A DNA stretch of 64,000 bases from Vreelandella piezotolerans. GTDB lineage: Bacteria; Pseudomonadota; Gammaproteobacteria; Pseudomonadales; Halomonadaceae. Location of the stretch: NCBI RefSeq assembly GCF_012427705.1, contig NZ_CP048602.1:2480001-2544000 (forward strand), written 5' to 3'. Under the pieces are notes generated by a model, which saw only the letters and a list, made by a program, of their open reading frames with translations, did not search any database and was not told where the DNA came from. This document shows positions 1-8,705 of this stretch, in pieces. A program made the translations under genes and the position numbers. Each line of letters begins with the position of its first letter. Position 1 is the stretch's first letter.

Positions 1-167
1 GCTTGGCGGTAATCCACCACTGCTTGGGTAATGGCGATAATGTGCGCCTCGTTGAACGTGCGCTGGGTAGCTCGGCCTCGGTGTCCCGAGGTGCCAAAGG
101 CCACCCGCTCGCTCGCAATGCTGGCATCCGGTGTCTGATCAAAAAATGCCGCTACGATGGCTTCCAT
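1..167 (-). CDS. pgm: Phosphoglucomutase (5' end only, runs off the window)
   Basis: Interconverts glucose 1-phosphate and glucose 6-phosphate in the cytoplasm, feeding UDP-glucose synthesis. Only the first ~55 codons are present. The translation has the N-terminal signature of alpha-D-phosphohexomutases of the Pgm type (VAFGTSGHRG, then TFNEAHIIAITQA). Two in-frame ATGs exist, at 173 and 167. An AGGAG at 174-178 directly abuts the first, which is too close, but stands six bases from the second, so 167 is preferred. It fits the sugar-nucleotide theme of the next 37 kb. The catalytic serine lies outside the window. Confidence 0.85.
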   Translation of the reverse strand, partial: MEAIVAAFFDQTPDASIASERVAFGTSGHRGRATQRTFNEAHIIAITQAVVDYRQ

Positions 168-271
168 GTGCATCTCCTTGCTAAATTCGCCACACGCACT
201 GCGATTCCCGCCGCGCACACTATAAATATGACGATGATAGTAATAAGCAAAACGCCAAGGCTAGCATACCC

Positions 272-787
272 TTAGCGTAAAGTTGCCCAATAAAAACTCA
301 ACGCTGCCAGTGTAAAACTATCTTCTAACTTGCCCTGCGCTAACTCACGTGGCAAAGCCTTTATGGGTATTTTTACAATGCGCTCTGCTTCTCGATCCCG
401 CCTATGTGGTGGGTGATTAGAAGGCAATTTCGCCAAATAAATATCGATACAGGAAGTCAGTATGGCCGTATTAGGGCGTACTTTTCCCAGCCTGGTAAGC
501 TGCGCTGGCGCTGCGAGTAGCCCCGTTTCCTCACGCAGTTCTCGCAGCGCGCACTGCTGCGATGTTTCGTGAGCTTCACCGTAGCCACGCGGAATTTCCC
601 ACGTGACTGCCCCCTGTTGGGCGGGTCTGCGCATCTCCAGCAGCCACACCATGTCACCCACTAGCGGCAGCACCGCCGCTCCGGCCTGCGCCCCCGGCTC
701 ATCGACATAGTGATAGGCACCCTCTCGCACCACGCGAAACCAAGGGTTCTGATACTCGATATGCTTATCTGAGGAGTGTGTAGGCAC
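272..787 (-). CDS. Nudix hydrolase, ADP-ribose pyrophosphatase-like
   Basis: Predicted cytoplasmic pyrophosphohydrolase of nucleoside-diphosphate-linked compounds. The 171-residue protein carries a full Nudix box starting near residue 69 (GYGEAHETS, then RELREETGL), with the metal-binding REXXEE glutamates present, and the IPRG lead-in typical of ADP-sugar pyrophosphatases. The start is a GTG that overlaps the TAG stop of the upstream gene by one base (TAGTG), so translation is probably coupled to the unknown protein before it. Substrate cannot be fixed from sequence; ADP-ribose or a nucleotide sugar is a family-based guess. Confidence 0.85.
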   Translation of the reverse strand: MPTHSSDKHIEYQNPWFRVVREGAYHYVDEPGAQAGAAVLPLVGDMVWLLEMRRPAQQGAVTWEIPRGYGEAHETSQQCALRELREETGLLAAPAQLTRLGKVRPNTAILTSCIDIYLAKLPSNHPPHRRDREAERIVKIPIKALPRELAQGKLEDSFTLAALSFYWATLR

Positions 788-1770
788 TATTTCAACTCCA
801 CGCCCATAAAGCGCGTTAGTTTAGGGTAAAGGCCAAACCAGTTGCGCCGCTCACACCAGGAAACCCCATGCGCCTTGGCTTTCTCTTCTGCGTACTCCAA
901 GGCTTTATCGGCCAAAATGCTCGCCAGCTCTTCGCTGCCCAAGGTAGAGATAAAGTTAAACAGATCATAGCCTGCTTTCAGCGTGGCCAACTCTTCCCGT
1001 CGGCTACCAATTGAAATACCCGTATCCAACAGCCACAGCGGCAAACGAGAAAGCACCTGGATGCGATCCATCACGAACGCCTCCCCTTCCCCCACGAACA
1101 GGCCGTTGTAGCTCGCATCTACGACTTCCAAGCGGAACTGATCACGCTGAAGAGCGGGTATCTCCAACGCGCCAAGCGCCGAATACCAATCAGAACGCGA
1201 CCCTAGCGGCTTGCCGCTTTGTTCGACCAGCGCCAGCGTTCGTTGGTGAACGCTGCGCTGCTGTTCCGCCTCTACAGCAACCTCCGTGGTGGAAGTAGCA
1301 GCCCCAGCTAACCGCAAGCGTATCTGCTCGCTCAATGCCCCGGGTTTCTTCTCGAGCGACACGATAGAGGGCTGATAGCAGGTTAAAACATCGCTGGCTG
1401 TTTCTAACTGCTTTTTGAGCTGGCTAGCCTGCACAGCCGTCAGCTCGGCCTTACGCACGCCGCCCAACTGAGACACCACATAGTTGGCGTCCAAGTGCTC
1501 AAAATAGTCGACCAGGGAAAAGCCATTCTCCAGGCCGAAGCCGCGAATCATCAGCTTGCTCTCGTTGTGCTCATCGCGCTTGAACCAACGCTGAACATGC
1601 TTGGATGCCAGTAACGAAATAATCGCCGGGTTATCGATCAGTAAATTTGGCGAAAGCACCACGCCATCCGCAAATAGCACGCCTGCCATAAAACGAGCGC
1701 GCACGTCATCTGGGCTTAACTGGCGCACGGAGTCGCAATTAGCCAGAAACAGCTTCTCTTTTAGAATCAT
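787..1770 (-). CDS. Hypothetical protein, coupled to the Nudix hydrolase
   Basis: I do not recognise this family. The ATG at 1770 (327 residues, MILKEKLFLANCDSV) is chosen over a TTG eight codons upstream because an AGG lies a few bases before it. The protein appears soluble, with no signal peptide or membrane segment. It has a central stretch rich in Glu/Gln (about residues 120-190) that may be helical, and a C-terminal region with aromatic residues (WCERRNWFGLYPKL). It overlaps the Nudix gene by one base, so the two are probably one transcript and may act on the same substrate. It follows the glmM terminator, so it is not in the glmM operon. Function unknown. Confidence 0.7.
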   Translation of the reverse strand: MILKEKLFLANCDSVRQLSPDDVRARFMAGVLFADGVVLSPNLLIDNPAIISLLASKHVQRWFKRDEHNESKLMIRGFGLENGFSLVDYFEHLDANYVVSQLGGVRKAELTAVQASQLKKQLETASDVLTCYQPSIVSLEKKPGALSEQIRLRLAGAATSTTEVAVEAEQQRSVHQRTLALVEQSGKPLGSRSDWYSALGALEIPALQRDQFRLEVVDASYNGLFVGEGEAFVMDRIQVLSRLPLWLLDTGISIGSRREELATLKAGYDLFNFISTLGSEELASILADKALEYAEEKAKAHGVSWCERRNWFGLYPKLTRFMGVELK

Positions 1771-1802
1771 CGACCTGTTACCTAGCCACAACAAAGTGCC
1801 AC

Positions 1803-1827
1803 AAAAAAGCCAGCCGAAAGGCTGGCT
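1803..1827 (-). terminator. Rho-independent terminator after glmM
   Basis: Read on the minus strand: AGCCAGCC, loop TTTC, GGCTGGCT, then six T. An eight-base-pair perfect stem directly after the glmM stop, upstream of the unknown protein/Nudix pair. Confidence 0.9.
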
Positions 1828-1850
1828 GGCTTGAACTACTCACGGCCGGA

Positions 1851-3188
1851 TTACGCCAGCGCTGCGGCGATTTTCTCCGCGCAAGACGTCGCCTGCTCGG
1901 CATCCACTGCTTCAACCATCACACGAATCAGCGGCTCGGTGCCTGATTTACGCAACAGCACACGGCCACTATCGCCAAGCTCCGTTTCTACGTTGGCGAC
2001 TGCCGCTTTCACCTGCTCGCTTTCTAGAGGGTCGATGCCTTCTACGGCGATGTAGCGAACGTTAATCAACGTTTGCGGCAGCTTGTGCATGCCCTGCTTT
2101 GCCACAAACAGCGTTGCCTCTTGCTGCAATAAGCAGGTGAGTACGCGCAGTGAGGCAATGATGGCATCGCCTGTGGAGGCGTGGTCTAGGCTCAGTAAGT
2201 GGCCAGACCCCTCGCCGCCCAAGCGCCAGCCGGTGGCCTTGAGTTGCTCCATCACGTAGCGGTCGCCTACTTTGGCACGCTTAAAGGGCACCTCCATGGC
2301 TGCCAGTGCTTGCTCCAGGCCCAGATTGCTCATTTGAGTACCGACGACACCGCCGGTATAACCCGATGCCTTGGCATCTTTCGCCAGCAGGAACAGCAGC
2401 TCATCGCCATCGACCACCGACCCGGTATGATCCACCATCATCAGGCGGTCGGCATCGCCATCCAGCGCAATCCCCAGGTCGGCTTCATGCTGCAGCACGG
2501 CCGCCCGTAGGCTTTCCATCGCCGTGGCACCGCAGCCCGCGTTGATGTTCACGCCGTTGGGCTGGTCGTGAATACTCACCACGGTGGCCCCCAGCTCGCG
2601 GTACACGGCCGGGGCCACTTTATAGGCAGCGCCGTTGGCGCTATCCACCACTACTTTCAGGCCGCTCAAGCTCAAGTGGCCGGGCAGGTTGGCTTTACAG
2701 TATTCGATATAACGCCCAGCGGCATCGTCCACTCGGCGGGCTTTACCCAACAGCTCCGAACTCACACACGTCATGCCGCCTTCGATGGCGGTGTGCAGCA
2801 AACGTTCGATCTCTTGCTCTTGTACATCAGTCAGTTTAAAACCACCCTGACCAAAAATCTTGATGCCGTTATCGTGAAACGGGTTATGCGAGGCACTGAT
2901 CACCACCCCGGCATCCGCACGGAAGGTGGAGGTTAAATACGACACCGCCGGAGTAGGCAACGGCCCAACCAACGCCACGTTCACGCCTGCCGCTGAAAAG
3001 CCCGCCTCTAACGCCGACTCCAGCATATAGCCACTGGCACGGGTATCTTTACCGATGATGACCTCTTTAATGCCTTCTGCGCCCAGCACCTGCCCAGCGG
3101 CCCAGCCCAGCTTCATGGCAAAATCAGGGGTCATGGGGAATTCACCCACTAACCCGCGAACCCCATCGGTACCAAAATACTTTCGCAT
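1851..3188 (-). CDS. glmM: Phosphoglucosamine mutase
   Basis: Converts glucosamine 6-phosphate to glucosamine 1-phosphate, the step between GlmS and GlmU on the way to UDP-GlcNAc for peptidoglycan and surface glycans. It is 445 residues, the usual length. It begins with [11 protein letters not shown], has the phosphoserine loop [12 protein letters not shown] near residue 100, a metal loop DGDADR near residue 240, and the C-terminal phosphate-binding [11 protein letters not shown]. The next gene upstream is a family 2 glycosyltransferase only 45 bases away, and glmS lies 2.3 kb further upstream. Its own terminator follows. Confidence 0.97.
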   Translation of the reverse strand: MRKYFGTDGVRGLVGEFPMTPDFAMKLGWAAGQVLGAEGIKEVIIGKDTRASGYMLESALEAGFSAAGVNVALVGPLPTPAVSYLTSTFRADAGVVISASHNPFHDNGIKIFGQGGFKLTDVQEQEIERLLHTAIEGGMTCVSSELLGKARRVDDAAGRYIEYCKANLPGHLSLSGLKVVVDSANGAAYKVAPAVYRELGATVVSIHDQPNGVNINAGCGATAMESLRAAVLQHEADLGIALDGDADRLMMVDHTGSVVDGDELLFLLAKDAKASGYTGGVVGTQMSNLGLEQALAAMEVPFKRAKVGDRYVMEQLKATGWRLGGEGSGHLLSLDHASTGDAIIASLRVLTCLLQQEATLFVAKQGMHKLPQTLINVRYIAVEGIDPLESEQVKAAVANVETELGDSGRVLLRKSGTEPLIRVMVEAVDAEQATSCAEKIAAALA

Positions 3189-3233
3189 TCTCCAAACCCA
3201 CCAAACGTATTATGTTAATGGCTGGCGAGCGCC

Positions 3234-4700
3234 TTAACGCGCTTCACCTAGCAATGTGTTGATATCCGCCTCAGGCACCGCAATTGCATCGGGTGCCGGA
3301 AACGCCCGCTGACCGCTTATCGGTGCCAAGCAGAGTGGCTCACCGTTGCGTAACCGTTGAAGGTGCCACTCGCTCCAGCTTTCCCAGTAGGCCAGCCGTG
3401 CTGGGGAGACCGCATTTTCTTGATGCCCGGTATCTTTAGCGGTCATCAATGAATCGTCTCGGTGCGCGCCAAACGCAAGCGGTTCAATCAAGCGTTTTAC
3501 GGCACTCTTACCAAAATACAACTTCATGCGTGCCAAGAACTCACTGTCTGCCCCGGTACGCACCAAGTCCCAACTGCCCATGCGCTCAATCACCGCACGA
3601 CGAAACAGTGGCGAAGACGGGTTCAAGCGCGTAAACGGTGCTGCCTGGCGTACAAAAAACGTCCCTTCATCACTTAAGCGAACCCACTGAGACGTGGTCG
3701 CCATGATGGATGGATGTTTCAGCATGGGAGCCAGTTGGCGGCTAATTTTTTCAGGGTGCGACCAGTCATCCGAATCATGGCAGGTAATGAACTCGCCATG
3801 CGCCTGCTGGTAGCCGTAGGTTTTAGCAACGTACGTGCCCGCGTTTTTCGGCAACTGATAACACCGAACCCGCGCATCTTTTTTAGCGCACTCCAAGAGC
3901 TGCTCAAAGGTGTTATCAGGGCTAGCGTCATCCACCACGATGATTTCGAGGTGACGGTGCTGCTGAGCCAATAGCGAATCAATCGCACGAACGGCACGCT
4001 CTCCCGAGCAGTATGTCGTCATCAGCACACTGACCAGCGGCCCTTGGCTGGCAGGCGCGCTCTCATTATCTGCGTGGGCGGGCTTATCCAACGCTGCAAG
4101 ATTCATGACGCCCAACGGGGCGTGCTCATCAACGGGCCTAACAGCGGCGAGCCCGTGGCGGGCCAAAAATTGATTGATGAAGTCGCACTGTTGAAGCGCC
4201 GTGGTGGCAGTAAGGTTACTTTCCACCAGCAATGCTTCAGGATTGGGGGTGTTAGCCGCCTGCTGGTAAGCCTGTAGCCTCTGCTTAGCTAAGGGATAAT
4301 CCCCCAACCGCATGGCTAAGCCTACGGGTAGAAAAGACGAAGCAGGTAGCACCGCTTCATGGCAGAGCCGTTCCGCCAAGGGGGGCGAAAAGGCAGCGAT
4401 GGCTTGAATGAACGCAGGCACACGGGCGCCTAGTTGGCCACTTTTCAACAGTGAACGCGCCACTGCCTCGGCTTCCTGAGCTTCCCCCAGAGCCGTTAAC
4501 GAGGCCGCTCTAGCGAACTGAGCATTCACGTTATCTGGGAAGGCAGGCTGGTTCACCACTGTTTGGTACATTCCCAAGCGATAGTAAGACCACACCCCCG
4601 CCGCTGATTGTGCGAATGATGAACCACCCGACGCCAAGGCCAGCGCGTGCTGCCCCACCCACTGGCGCAGCCGTGCTTTTCCTGCCTTAAACACCTGCAT
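3234..4700 (-). CDS. Glycosyltransferase family 2 protein
   Basis: Predicted cytoplasmic sugar transferase. The 488-residue protein has an N-terminal helical region of about 200 residues without clear family match (helix-rich, repeat-like, TPR-like in feel) and a GT-A domain from about residue 220: SVLMTTY start, the VVDDASPDN nucleotide-sugar motif, and the metal-binding DSDDW. An AGGAG five bases before the ATG at 4700 supports the start. It sits between glmM and a small coiled-coil protein, so it probably adds a sugar in the neighbouring surface-glycan pathway. Donor and acceptor cannot be told. Confidence 0.85.
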   Translation of the reverse strand: MQVFKAGKARLRQWVGQHALALASGGSSFAQSAAGVWSYYRLGMYQTVVNQPAFPDNVNAQFARAASLTALGEAQEAEAVARSLLKSGQLGARVPAFIQAIAAFSPPLAERLCHEAVLPASSFLPVGLAMRLGDYPLAKQRLQAYQQAANTPNPEALLVESNLTATTALQQCDFINQFLARHGLAAVRPVDEHAPLGVMNLAALDKPAHADNESAPASQGPLVSVLMTTYCSGERAVRAIDSLLAQQHRHLEIIVVDDASPDNTFEQLLECAKKDARVRCYQLPKNAGTYVAKTYGYQQAHGEFITCHDSDDWSHPEKISRQLAPMLKHPSIMATTSQWVRLSDEGTFFVRQAAPFTRLNPSSPLFRRAVIERMGSWDLVRTGADSEFLARMKLYFGKSAVKRLIEPLAFGAHRDDSLMTAKDTGHQENAVSPARLAYWESWSEWHLQRLRNGEPLCLAPISGQRAFPAPDAIAVPEADINTLLGEAR

Positions 4701-4728
4701 CCTTACTCCTGCATTACCACCTACCTGA

Positions 4729-4974
4729 CTAGCTTACGGGCTGATCAGGTAATGAAAAATCAAAGGTGAGCGCATGGCTGTTAGACTCCTGCGACTGCCC
4801 CAACGGTACACCCGCAGAGTGTTCCAACTGCTTCACCTGACGCTTTAAGCGGTCATTCTCTTCCAGCAACTGGCTCAGCTGCTCGGCCATTTCGCCACGC
4901 TCTACCGCATAGTGTTCCACCAGCGCTCGCAAACGTGCTTCCAGGCTCGCGATTGTTTCCTGTGCATCCGACAT
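4729..4974 (-). CDS. Small coiled-coil protein
   Basis: An 81-residue hypothetical protein. Residues 1-50 form an obvious amphipathic heptad pattern (IASLEARLRALVEHY, then LSQLLEENDRLKRQVKQLE), so a coiled coil is likely; the tail is polar. There is no signal peptide. It ends 28 bases before the glycosyltransferase start and probably shares its transcript. The same style of leucine-heptad N terminus is seen in other proteins of this cluster (the ProQ-like protein and the 471-residue protein), so a scaffold role is conceivable, but this is a guess. Confidence 0.65.
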   Translation of the reverse strand: MSDAQETIASLEARLRALVEHYAVERGEMAEQLSQLLEENDRLKRQVKQLEHSAGVPLGQSQESNSHALTFDFSLPDQPVS

Positions 4975-5071
4975 GGTGCCCCCACTCAGGTGTTATTTGT
5001 TATATCGCTCCCTGCACAACGATGCGGCAAAATCACTGCCCCAGGCGGTTCACTCCTGAACATTCGCCTAC

Positions 5072-5091
5072 AAAAAAGGGCCTTAAGGCCC
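5072..5091 (-). terminator. Terminator between glmS and the small coiled-coil gene
   Basis: On the minus strand a GGGCCTTAAGGCCC palindrome is followed by six T. It lies 390 bases beyond the glmS stop and about 100 bases before the next gene. It may end the glmS transcript or attenuate the coiled-coil/GT2 pair. The stem is self-complementary without a clear loop, so fold is approximate. Confidence 0.6.
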
Positions 5092-5155
5092 CTGCGTGGT
5101 CATCTTATCAGAAGTTAACTCCCGCGCCCCAATGGCACCGCCAACGCATTGATTC

Positions 5156-5199
5156 CCAGGCGCGCTCCGCTTACCACACGCTACAGGTGCATGCACTGA
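5156..5199 (+). repeat. Dispersed hairpin element, copy 1 (partial, short form)
   Basis: Part of a 507-base gene-free stretch (4975-5481). Only the downstream half of the element is present: GCGCTCCGC followed by TTACCACACGCTAC and GTGCATGCACTGA. The hairpin half is missing. It points toward copy 2. Confidence 0.7.
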
Positions 5200-5200
5200 C

Positions 5201-5275
5201 CCCGTAGCGCGGCGTAACGAAAGAGCTAGAGTAACGAGCGAAGGAGGCACCCGCGAGGGCGGCGAACAGCCGCCT
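5201..5275 (-). repeat. Dispersed hairpin element, copy 2 (long form)
   Basis: Read on the minus strand the element runs: GC-rich stem, GCGGGTGCCTC, a CTCGTTAC-type variable block, TTACGCCGCGCTAC. Diverged from the 24.8 and 51.7 kb copies in the middle. Head-to-head with copy 1. Confidence 0.75.
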
Positions 5276-5313
5276 GGATGAAGCCACCGTGCGCCATTTC
5301 ACCTTCGCGCTAC

Positions 5314-5384
5314 CATCGGCACTCCTACCGGAGTGCTTCGCGGGTGCGCTCCGCTTACCACGCGCTACAAGTGCATGCACTGAA
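5314..5384 (+). repeat. Dispersed hairpin element, copy 3 (short form)
   Basis: A stem (GGCACTCC/GGAGTGC), then TTCGCGGGTGCGC, TCCGCTTACCACGCGCTAC and GTGCATGCACTGAA. Nearly identical to copy 1 in the shared half and to the copy at 42971 in the stem half. Confidence 0.8.
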
Positions 5385-5385
5385 C

Positions 5386-5461
5386 CCCGTAGCGCGGCGT
5401 AACGAATCTTGCGAGGCACGAGCAAATGAGGCACCCGCGTGGGCGGCGCTTAGCCGCCCCG
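5386..5461 (-). repeat. Dispersed hairpin element, copy 4 (long form)
   Basis: Inverted partner of copy 3. Contains the complement of TTACGCCGCGCTAC and of GCGGGTGCCTC, ending in a GGCGGCGCTTAGCCGCC stem that lies about 20 bases from the glmS stop, so it will be within the glmS 3' transcript. Confidence 0.8.
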
Positions 5462-5481
5462 ACGCAGCCACCCAAACCGCC

Positions 5482-7323
5482 TCACTCCACCGTCACACTC
5501 TTCGCCAAATTACGCGGCTTATCAACATCGGTGCCTTTCACCAACGCCACATGGTAAGAGAGCAACTGAAGCGCTACCACGTGTAACACCGGTGAAAGCA
5601 ACCCGTAATGCTCAGGCATCAACAGTACGTTCACACCGTCAGACGACTTCACCGCACTGCCACCATCGGCAAATACATAAAGCTGCCCGCCACGGGCACT
5701 CACTTCCTGCATGTTGGCTTTCAGCTTTTCCAACATTTCATCATTGGGCGCTACCACCACCACAGGCATTTCGGAATCGACCAGAGCCAGCGGGCCATGT
5801 TTCAGCTCACCTGCTGGGTAGGCTTCCGCATGAATGTAAGAGATCTCTTTGAGCTTCAGCGCGCCTTCCAAAGCAATGGGGTAATGCCGACCACGGCCCA
5901 AAAACAGCGCATGGTGCTTATTGGCAAAATGCTGTGACCACGCCTCGATGCTGGGCTCTAATGCCAGCACTTTATCCACGGCAATGGGCAAGTGACGAAG
6001 CTCGTCTAAATACGCTTTTTCAGCGTCATCACTCAAGCGCTGGTTCGCCTTGGCAAGCAGCAGCGTGAGTAAGAACAGCGCACTAAGCTGAGTGGTAAAC
6101 GCTTTGGTAGAGGCCACACCAATTTCCGGGCCAGCGCGGGTAATAAAGCGCAGCGCGGTTTCACGCACAATGGCTGATTCCGGAACGTTACAGATCGCCA
6201 GGGTGAAGGTATGCCCCTGTGCCTTAGCATGGTGCAGCGCCGCCAGGGTATCCGCGGTTTCACCGGACTGAGAAATCACCACGACCAACTGCGTTGGGTT
6301 AGGCACGCTATGGCGATAGCGGTACTCGCTGGCAATTTCTACGTTGCAAGGAATGCCCGCCACTTGCTCAATCCAGTACTTCGCCGTCATGCCTGCGTAG
6401 CTAGAGGTACCACACGCTAGAATCAGTACCGAATCTACCTGCTGAAAAATCTCAGCGGCTTCCGCACCAAAAATGCCGGGCTGCAACTGCCCTGCCCCGC
6501 TAATCATTTCCAGCGTGTTACTCAGCGCCTGGGGCTGCTCGAAGATTTCCTTCTGCATGTAGTGGCTATAATCGCCAAGCTCAACCGCGTTGGCGTTCAA
6601 GCTAGACGTGACTATGGCACGCTCGACCATCTGGCCAACACCATCGACCACTACCACCGCATCGCGGCTCAAACGGGCTACATCGCCATTTTCCAGATAC
6701 ATCATGCGCTTGGTAACGGAGAGCAGCGCAGAGGCATCAGATGCCGCATAGTAGCCATCTTCCGCCACGCCCAGCATTAACGGGGAGCCTTCACGGGCAA
6801 CCACCAGGCAGTCCGGCTCTTCCTCACTAATGACGGCTAACGCAAACGCCCCCTTCAGGTGGGCAACAGCACACTGCACGGCAGAAAACAGGTTTTCGGC
6901 AGGTTCGCCTATTTGGCCCTTAAAACAGGCTTGAATCAGGTGAGCAATGGTTTCGGTATCGGTGTCCGAGGTGAACACATACCCCAGGCCTTGAAGCCGC
7001 TCACGGAGAGACTCGTAGTTTTCGATAATGCCGTTATGCACTACCGCTAAACCAGAGGAGATGTGCGGGTGAGCATTACGCTCGGCAGGAACGCCATGAG
7101 TAGCCCAGCGCGTGTGGGCGATACCCACATGCCCGTTAATACCCGCTTCCGCCACTTTGCTGGCTAGCTCCGCCACACGCCCTTTGGCACGGGCGCGCTG
7201 CAACCCATTATTGAGTACCGCCAAGCCTGCCGAATCGTAGCCGCGATACTCCAGGGTAGACAGCCCTGCGAGTAGAAATTCGGTGCTTTCCTTTGCGCTA
7301 ATCGCGCCAACAATGCCGCACAT
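5482..7323 (-). CDS. glmS: Glutamine-fructose-6-phosphate aminotransferase
   Basis: Makes glucosamine 6-phosphate from fructose 6-phosphate and glutamine, the entry step to UDP-GlcNAc. The 613-residue protein (E. coli is about the same) starts MCGIVGAIS, giving the N-terminal catalytic cysteine of the class II amidotransferase domain. Residues ~20-220 hold TRWATHG and the [10 protein letters not shown] segment. Two SIS domains follow: [10 protein letters not shown] and SQSGETADT near 310-360, and the second from about 460. The protein ends [13 protein letters not shown] as in the family. With glmM it supplies amino sugars for wecB/wecC in the capsule cluster. No GlmS ribozyme or sRNA target was identified. 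Confidence 0.97.
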   Translation of the reverse strand: MCGIVGAISAKESTEFLLAGLSTLEYRGYDSAGLAVLNNGLQRARAKGRVAELASKVAEAGINGHVGIAHTRWATHGVPAERNAHPHISSGLAVVHNGIIENYESLRERLQGLGYVFTSDTDTETIAHLIQACFKGQIGEPAENLFSAVQCAVAHLKGAFALAVISEEEPDCLVVAREGSPLMLGVAEDGYYAASDASALLSVTKRMMYLENGDVARLSRDAVVVVDGVGQMVERAIVTSSLNANAVELGDYSHYMQKEIFEQPQALSNTLEMISGAGQLQPGIFGAEAAEIFQQVDSVLILACGTSSYAGMTAKYWIEQVAGIPCNVEIASEYRYRHSVPNPTQLVVVISQSGETADTLAALHHAKAQGHTFTLAICNVPESAIVRETALRFITRAGPEIGVASTKAFTTQLSALFLLTLLLAKANQRLSDDAEKAYLDELRHLPIAVDKVLALEPSIEAWSQHFANKHHALFLGRGRHYPIALEGALKLKEISYIHAEAYPAGELKHGPLALVDSEMPVVVVAPNDEMLEKLKANMQEVSARGGQLYVFADGGSAVKSSDGVNVLLMPEHYGLLSPVLHVVALQLLSYHVALVKGTDVDKPRNLAKSVTVE

Positions 7324-7411
7324 AGTATTTCCGTTAATTCAGAATGAATTTTTTAAAGAACAGCTCTTAGTAAACAACTATATGCATTTGCATAGATGCA
7401 CCAAGTGCTAA

Positions 7412-8149
7412 TTAAGCTCGTGACAGAATACCGAGGCCCTTTTCAAGAGGGTAGTATTCCAAATTAAACCCATAATCATCAGCCCAACGCTGGCAGATAT
7501 CTTTTTCTTCTTGACGGACGGTGTCATCCATCCACACCTGCGCTCCAGGATTTAACCTTTCAAAAAGCGCAGGCAATGCAGGGTAGCGAGCGAACTCACA
7601 AGTGCCGCCTGGAGGGCCATCGACAAGCAATAAGTCGATACCCTCTATAGCTTTCAATAAGCGTTCGGGATACCAGAAAGGTGGCTTTTCCGCATCAGAT
7701 GGGCAAAGGTGATGCTTATTCCAAGCTTCCAGTTCTCCAACACGTAAATCTACCCAAGGTTGCAAATTTTCTGCAATTAACGTGTCAAGCGTTTGCTTGC
7801 CGTAATGACTGCTATGCTCAATAGAAAACAGTTGACCAAAACCATTCTGACGAAGAGCATCAGCCGTCACTAAAGTGGAGGAACCACTACCAAACTCAAC
7901 CACTACTTTGGGCTGGCTTGCCATAACATGAGTGTGAAGCTTTAGAAGGAAATCGGGAGAGGTAGCCCAGCCGCGTAGCGGTGGCAGTTGGCCTTGAATT
8001 GACAACCGCCGCTGTAACCAGGAGAGACTTTCTAATTGAGCATAGAGACGGTTCTGCACAATTAATAAATCTTTGGTGTTTTTTGCTGAACTATCCTTTG
8101 TTGCCTGCAGAAGTGTTTTTTCCATCTTTTCAAGCTTATTTTCAAGCAT
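7412..8149 (-). CDS. SAM-dependent methyltransferase-like protein
   Basis: A 245-residue protein with a short N-terminal helical, possibly coiled-coil segment (residues 1-40), then a Rossmann fold: VVEFGSGSST at about residue 92 is the SAM-binding glycine loop, and IDLLLVDGPPGG near residue 168 resembles the family of class I O-methyltransferases (Methyltransf_24-like). It probably methylates a sugar or sugar-linked group of the surface polysaccharide; that is inferred from location. It starts 20 bases after the end of a truncated gene fragment, so it was once the downstream gene of an operon now cut by insertion sequences. Confidence 0.7.
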   Translation of the reverse strand: MLENKLEKMEKTLLQATKDSSAKNTKDLLIVQNRLYAQLESLSWLQRRLSIQGQLPPLRGWATSPDFLLKLHTHVMASQPKVVVEFGSGSSTLVTADALRQNGFGQLFSIEHSSHYGKQTLDTLIAENLQPWVDLRVGELEAWNKHHLCPSDAEKPPFWYPERLLKAIEGIDLLLVDGPPGGTCEFARYPALPALFERLNPGAQVWMDDTVRQEEKDICQRWADDYGFNLEYYPLEKGLGILSRA

Positions 8150-8169
8150 CGTCTAGCCTTCTTAAGTGC

Positions 8170-8274
8170 CTATTCAAAATTAATCGCGCACTCAGTTCCA
8201 TAGCCATCAAGCAGCCGGTGTACCTCAGTACACAGGTGCTCAAACGGTAAGCGCTCCACCAACCCCACCTGTTG
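8170..8274 (-). pseudogene. C-terminal fragment of a truncated gene
   Basis: An open frame of 34 codons with stop TAG at 8170-8172, reading QQVGLVERLPFEHLCTEVHR and on to INFE. It has no start of its own, abuts the IS66 remnant upstream and sits 20 bases before the methyltransferase start with normal operon spacing. It looks like the surviving end of a gene whose 5' part was removed by the insertion. The family is not recognisable from so little. Confidence 0.45.
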
Positions 8275-8283
8275 CGGCCTGAG

Positions 8284-8418
8284 TTAGACCGGTAGCGTGT
8301 CTTTCCAGCGCCAGGGCAGCAGCGTGCCGTGGTCGTCATCTTCGCCGAGAGTTGGCAGGGTCTCGAACACGAACTGCAGGTACTCGTAGGGCGAGAGGCC
8401 GTTGGCCTTGGCCGTCTC
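8284..8418 (-). mobile_element. IS66-family transposase, C-terminal remnant
   Basis: The minus strand encodes 44 residues and a TAA matching the conserved end of IS66 TnpC transposases: ETAKANGLSPYEYLQFVF, then LLPWRWKDTLPV. The rest of the gene is absent; sequence beyond 8418 switches abruptly to an IS3-type end. No complete inverted repeat pair could be matched. Confidence 0.75.
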
Positions 8419-8499
8419 CCCTGTGTGTCAACCTGAATCCATACACCGGCTCTGTGAGTTAAGCTCAATATCAGAGCCCGAGGTTCAGGAGCCCGTATC

Positions 8500-8649
8500 A
8501 TGCCAAAACCACCAACCGAGCTGCCCGATCATCAGGTCACGCCGAACCCCAAGCTGGAGAAGCGCACGCGTCGTCAGTTCTCGACCGAGTATAAGCTGCG
8601 CATCCTCGCGGAAGCCCCTGAGTGTTTCAGACGCTCAGAGGCGAATTGA
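8500..8649 (+). mobile_element. IS3-family transposase orfA, 5' remnant
   Basis: Starting at the ATG at 8500 the plus strand encodes the N terminus of an IS3-type OrfA (helix-turn-helix) protein: KRTRRQFSTEYKLRILAEA. After about 39 codons the similarity stops and the frame ends at a TGA at 8647. It faces the IS66 remnant, so two elements inserted at or recombined at this spot and both are now dead. No orfB follows. Confidence 0.75.
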
Positions 8650-8705
8650 TCAGCGGTTCCCTAACCAAACCGGCCACCTTCATAAACAGCCTCTATGTGA
8701 ATCAA

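Noticed and set aside
4975..5481. Small RNA or protein gene downstream of glmS
   Set aside because: The open frames here run through copies of the hairpin element and have no start or codon support; no known sRNA recognised.
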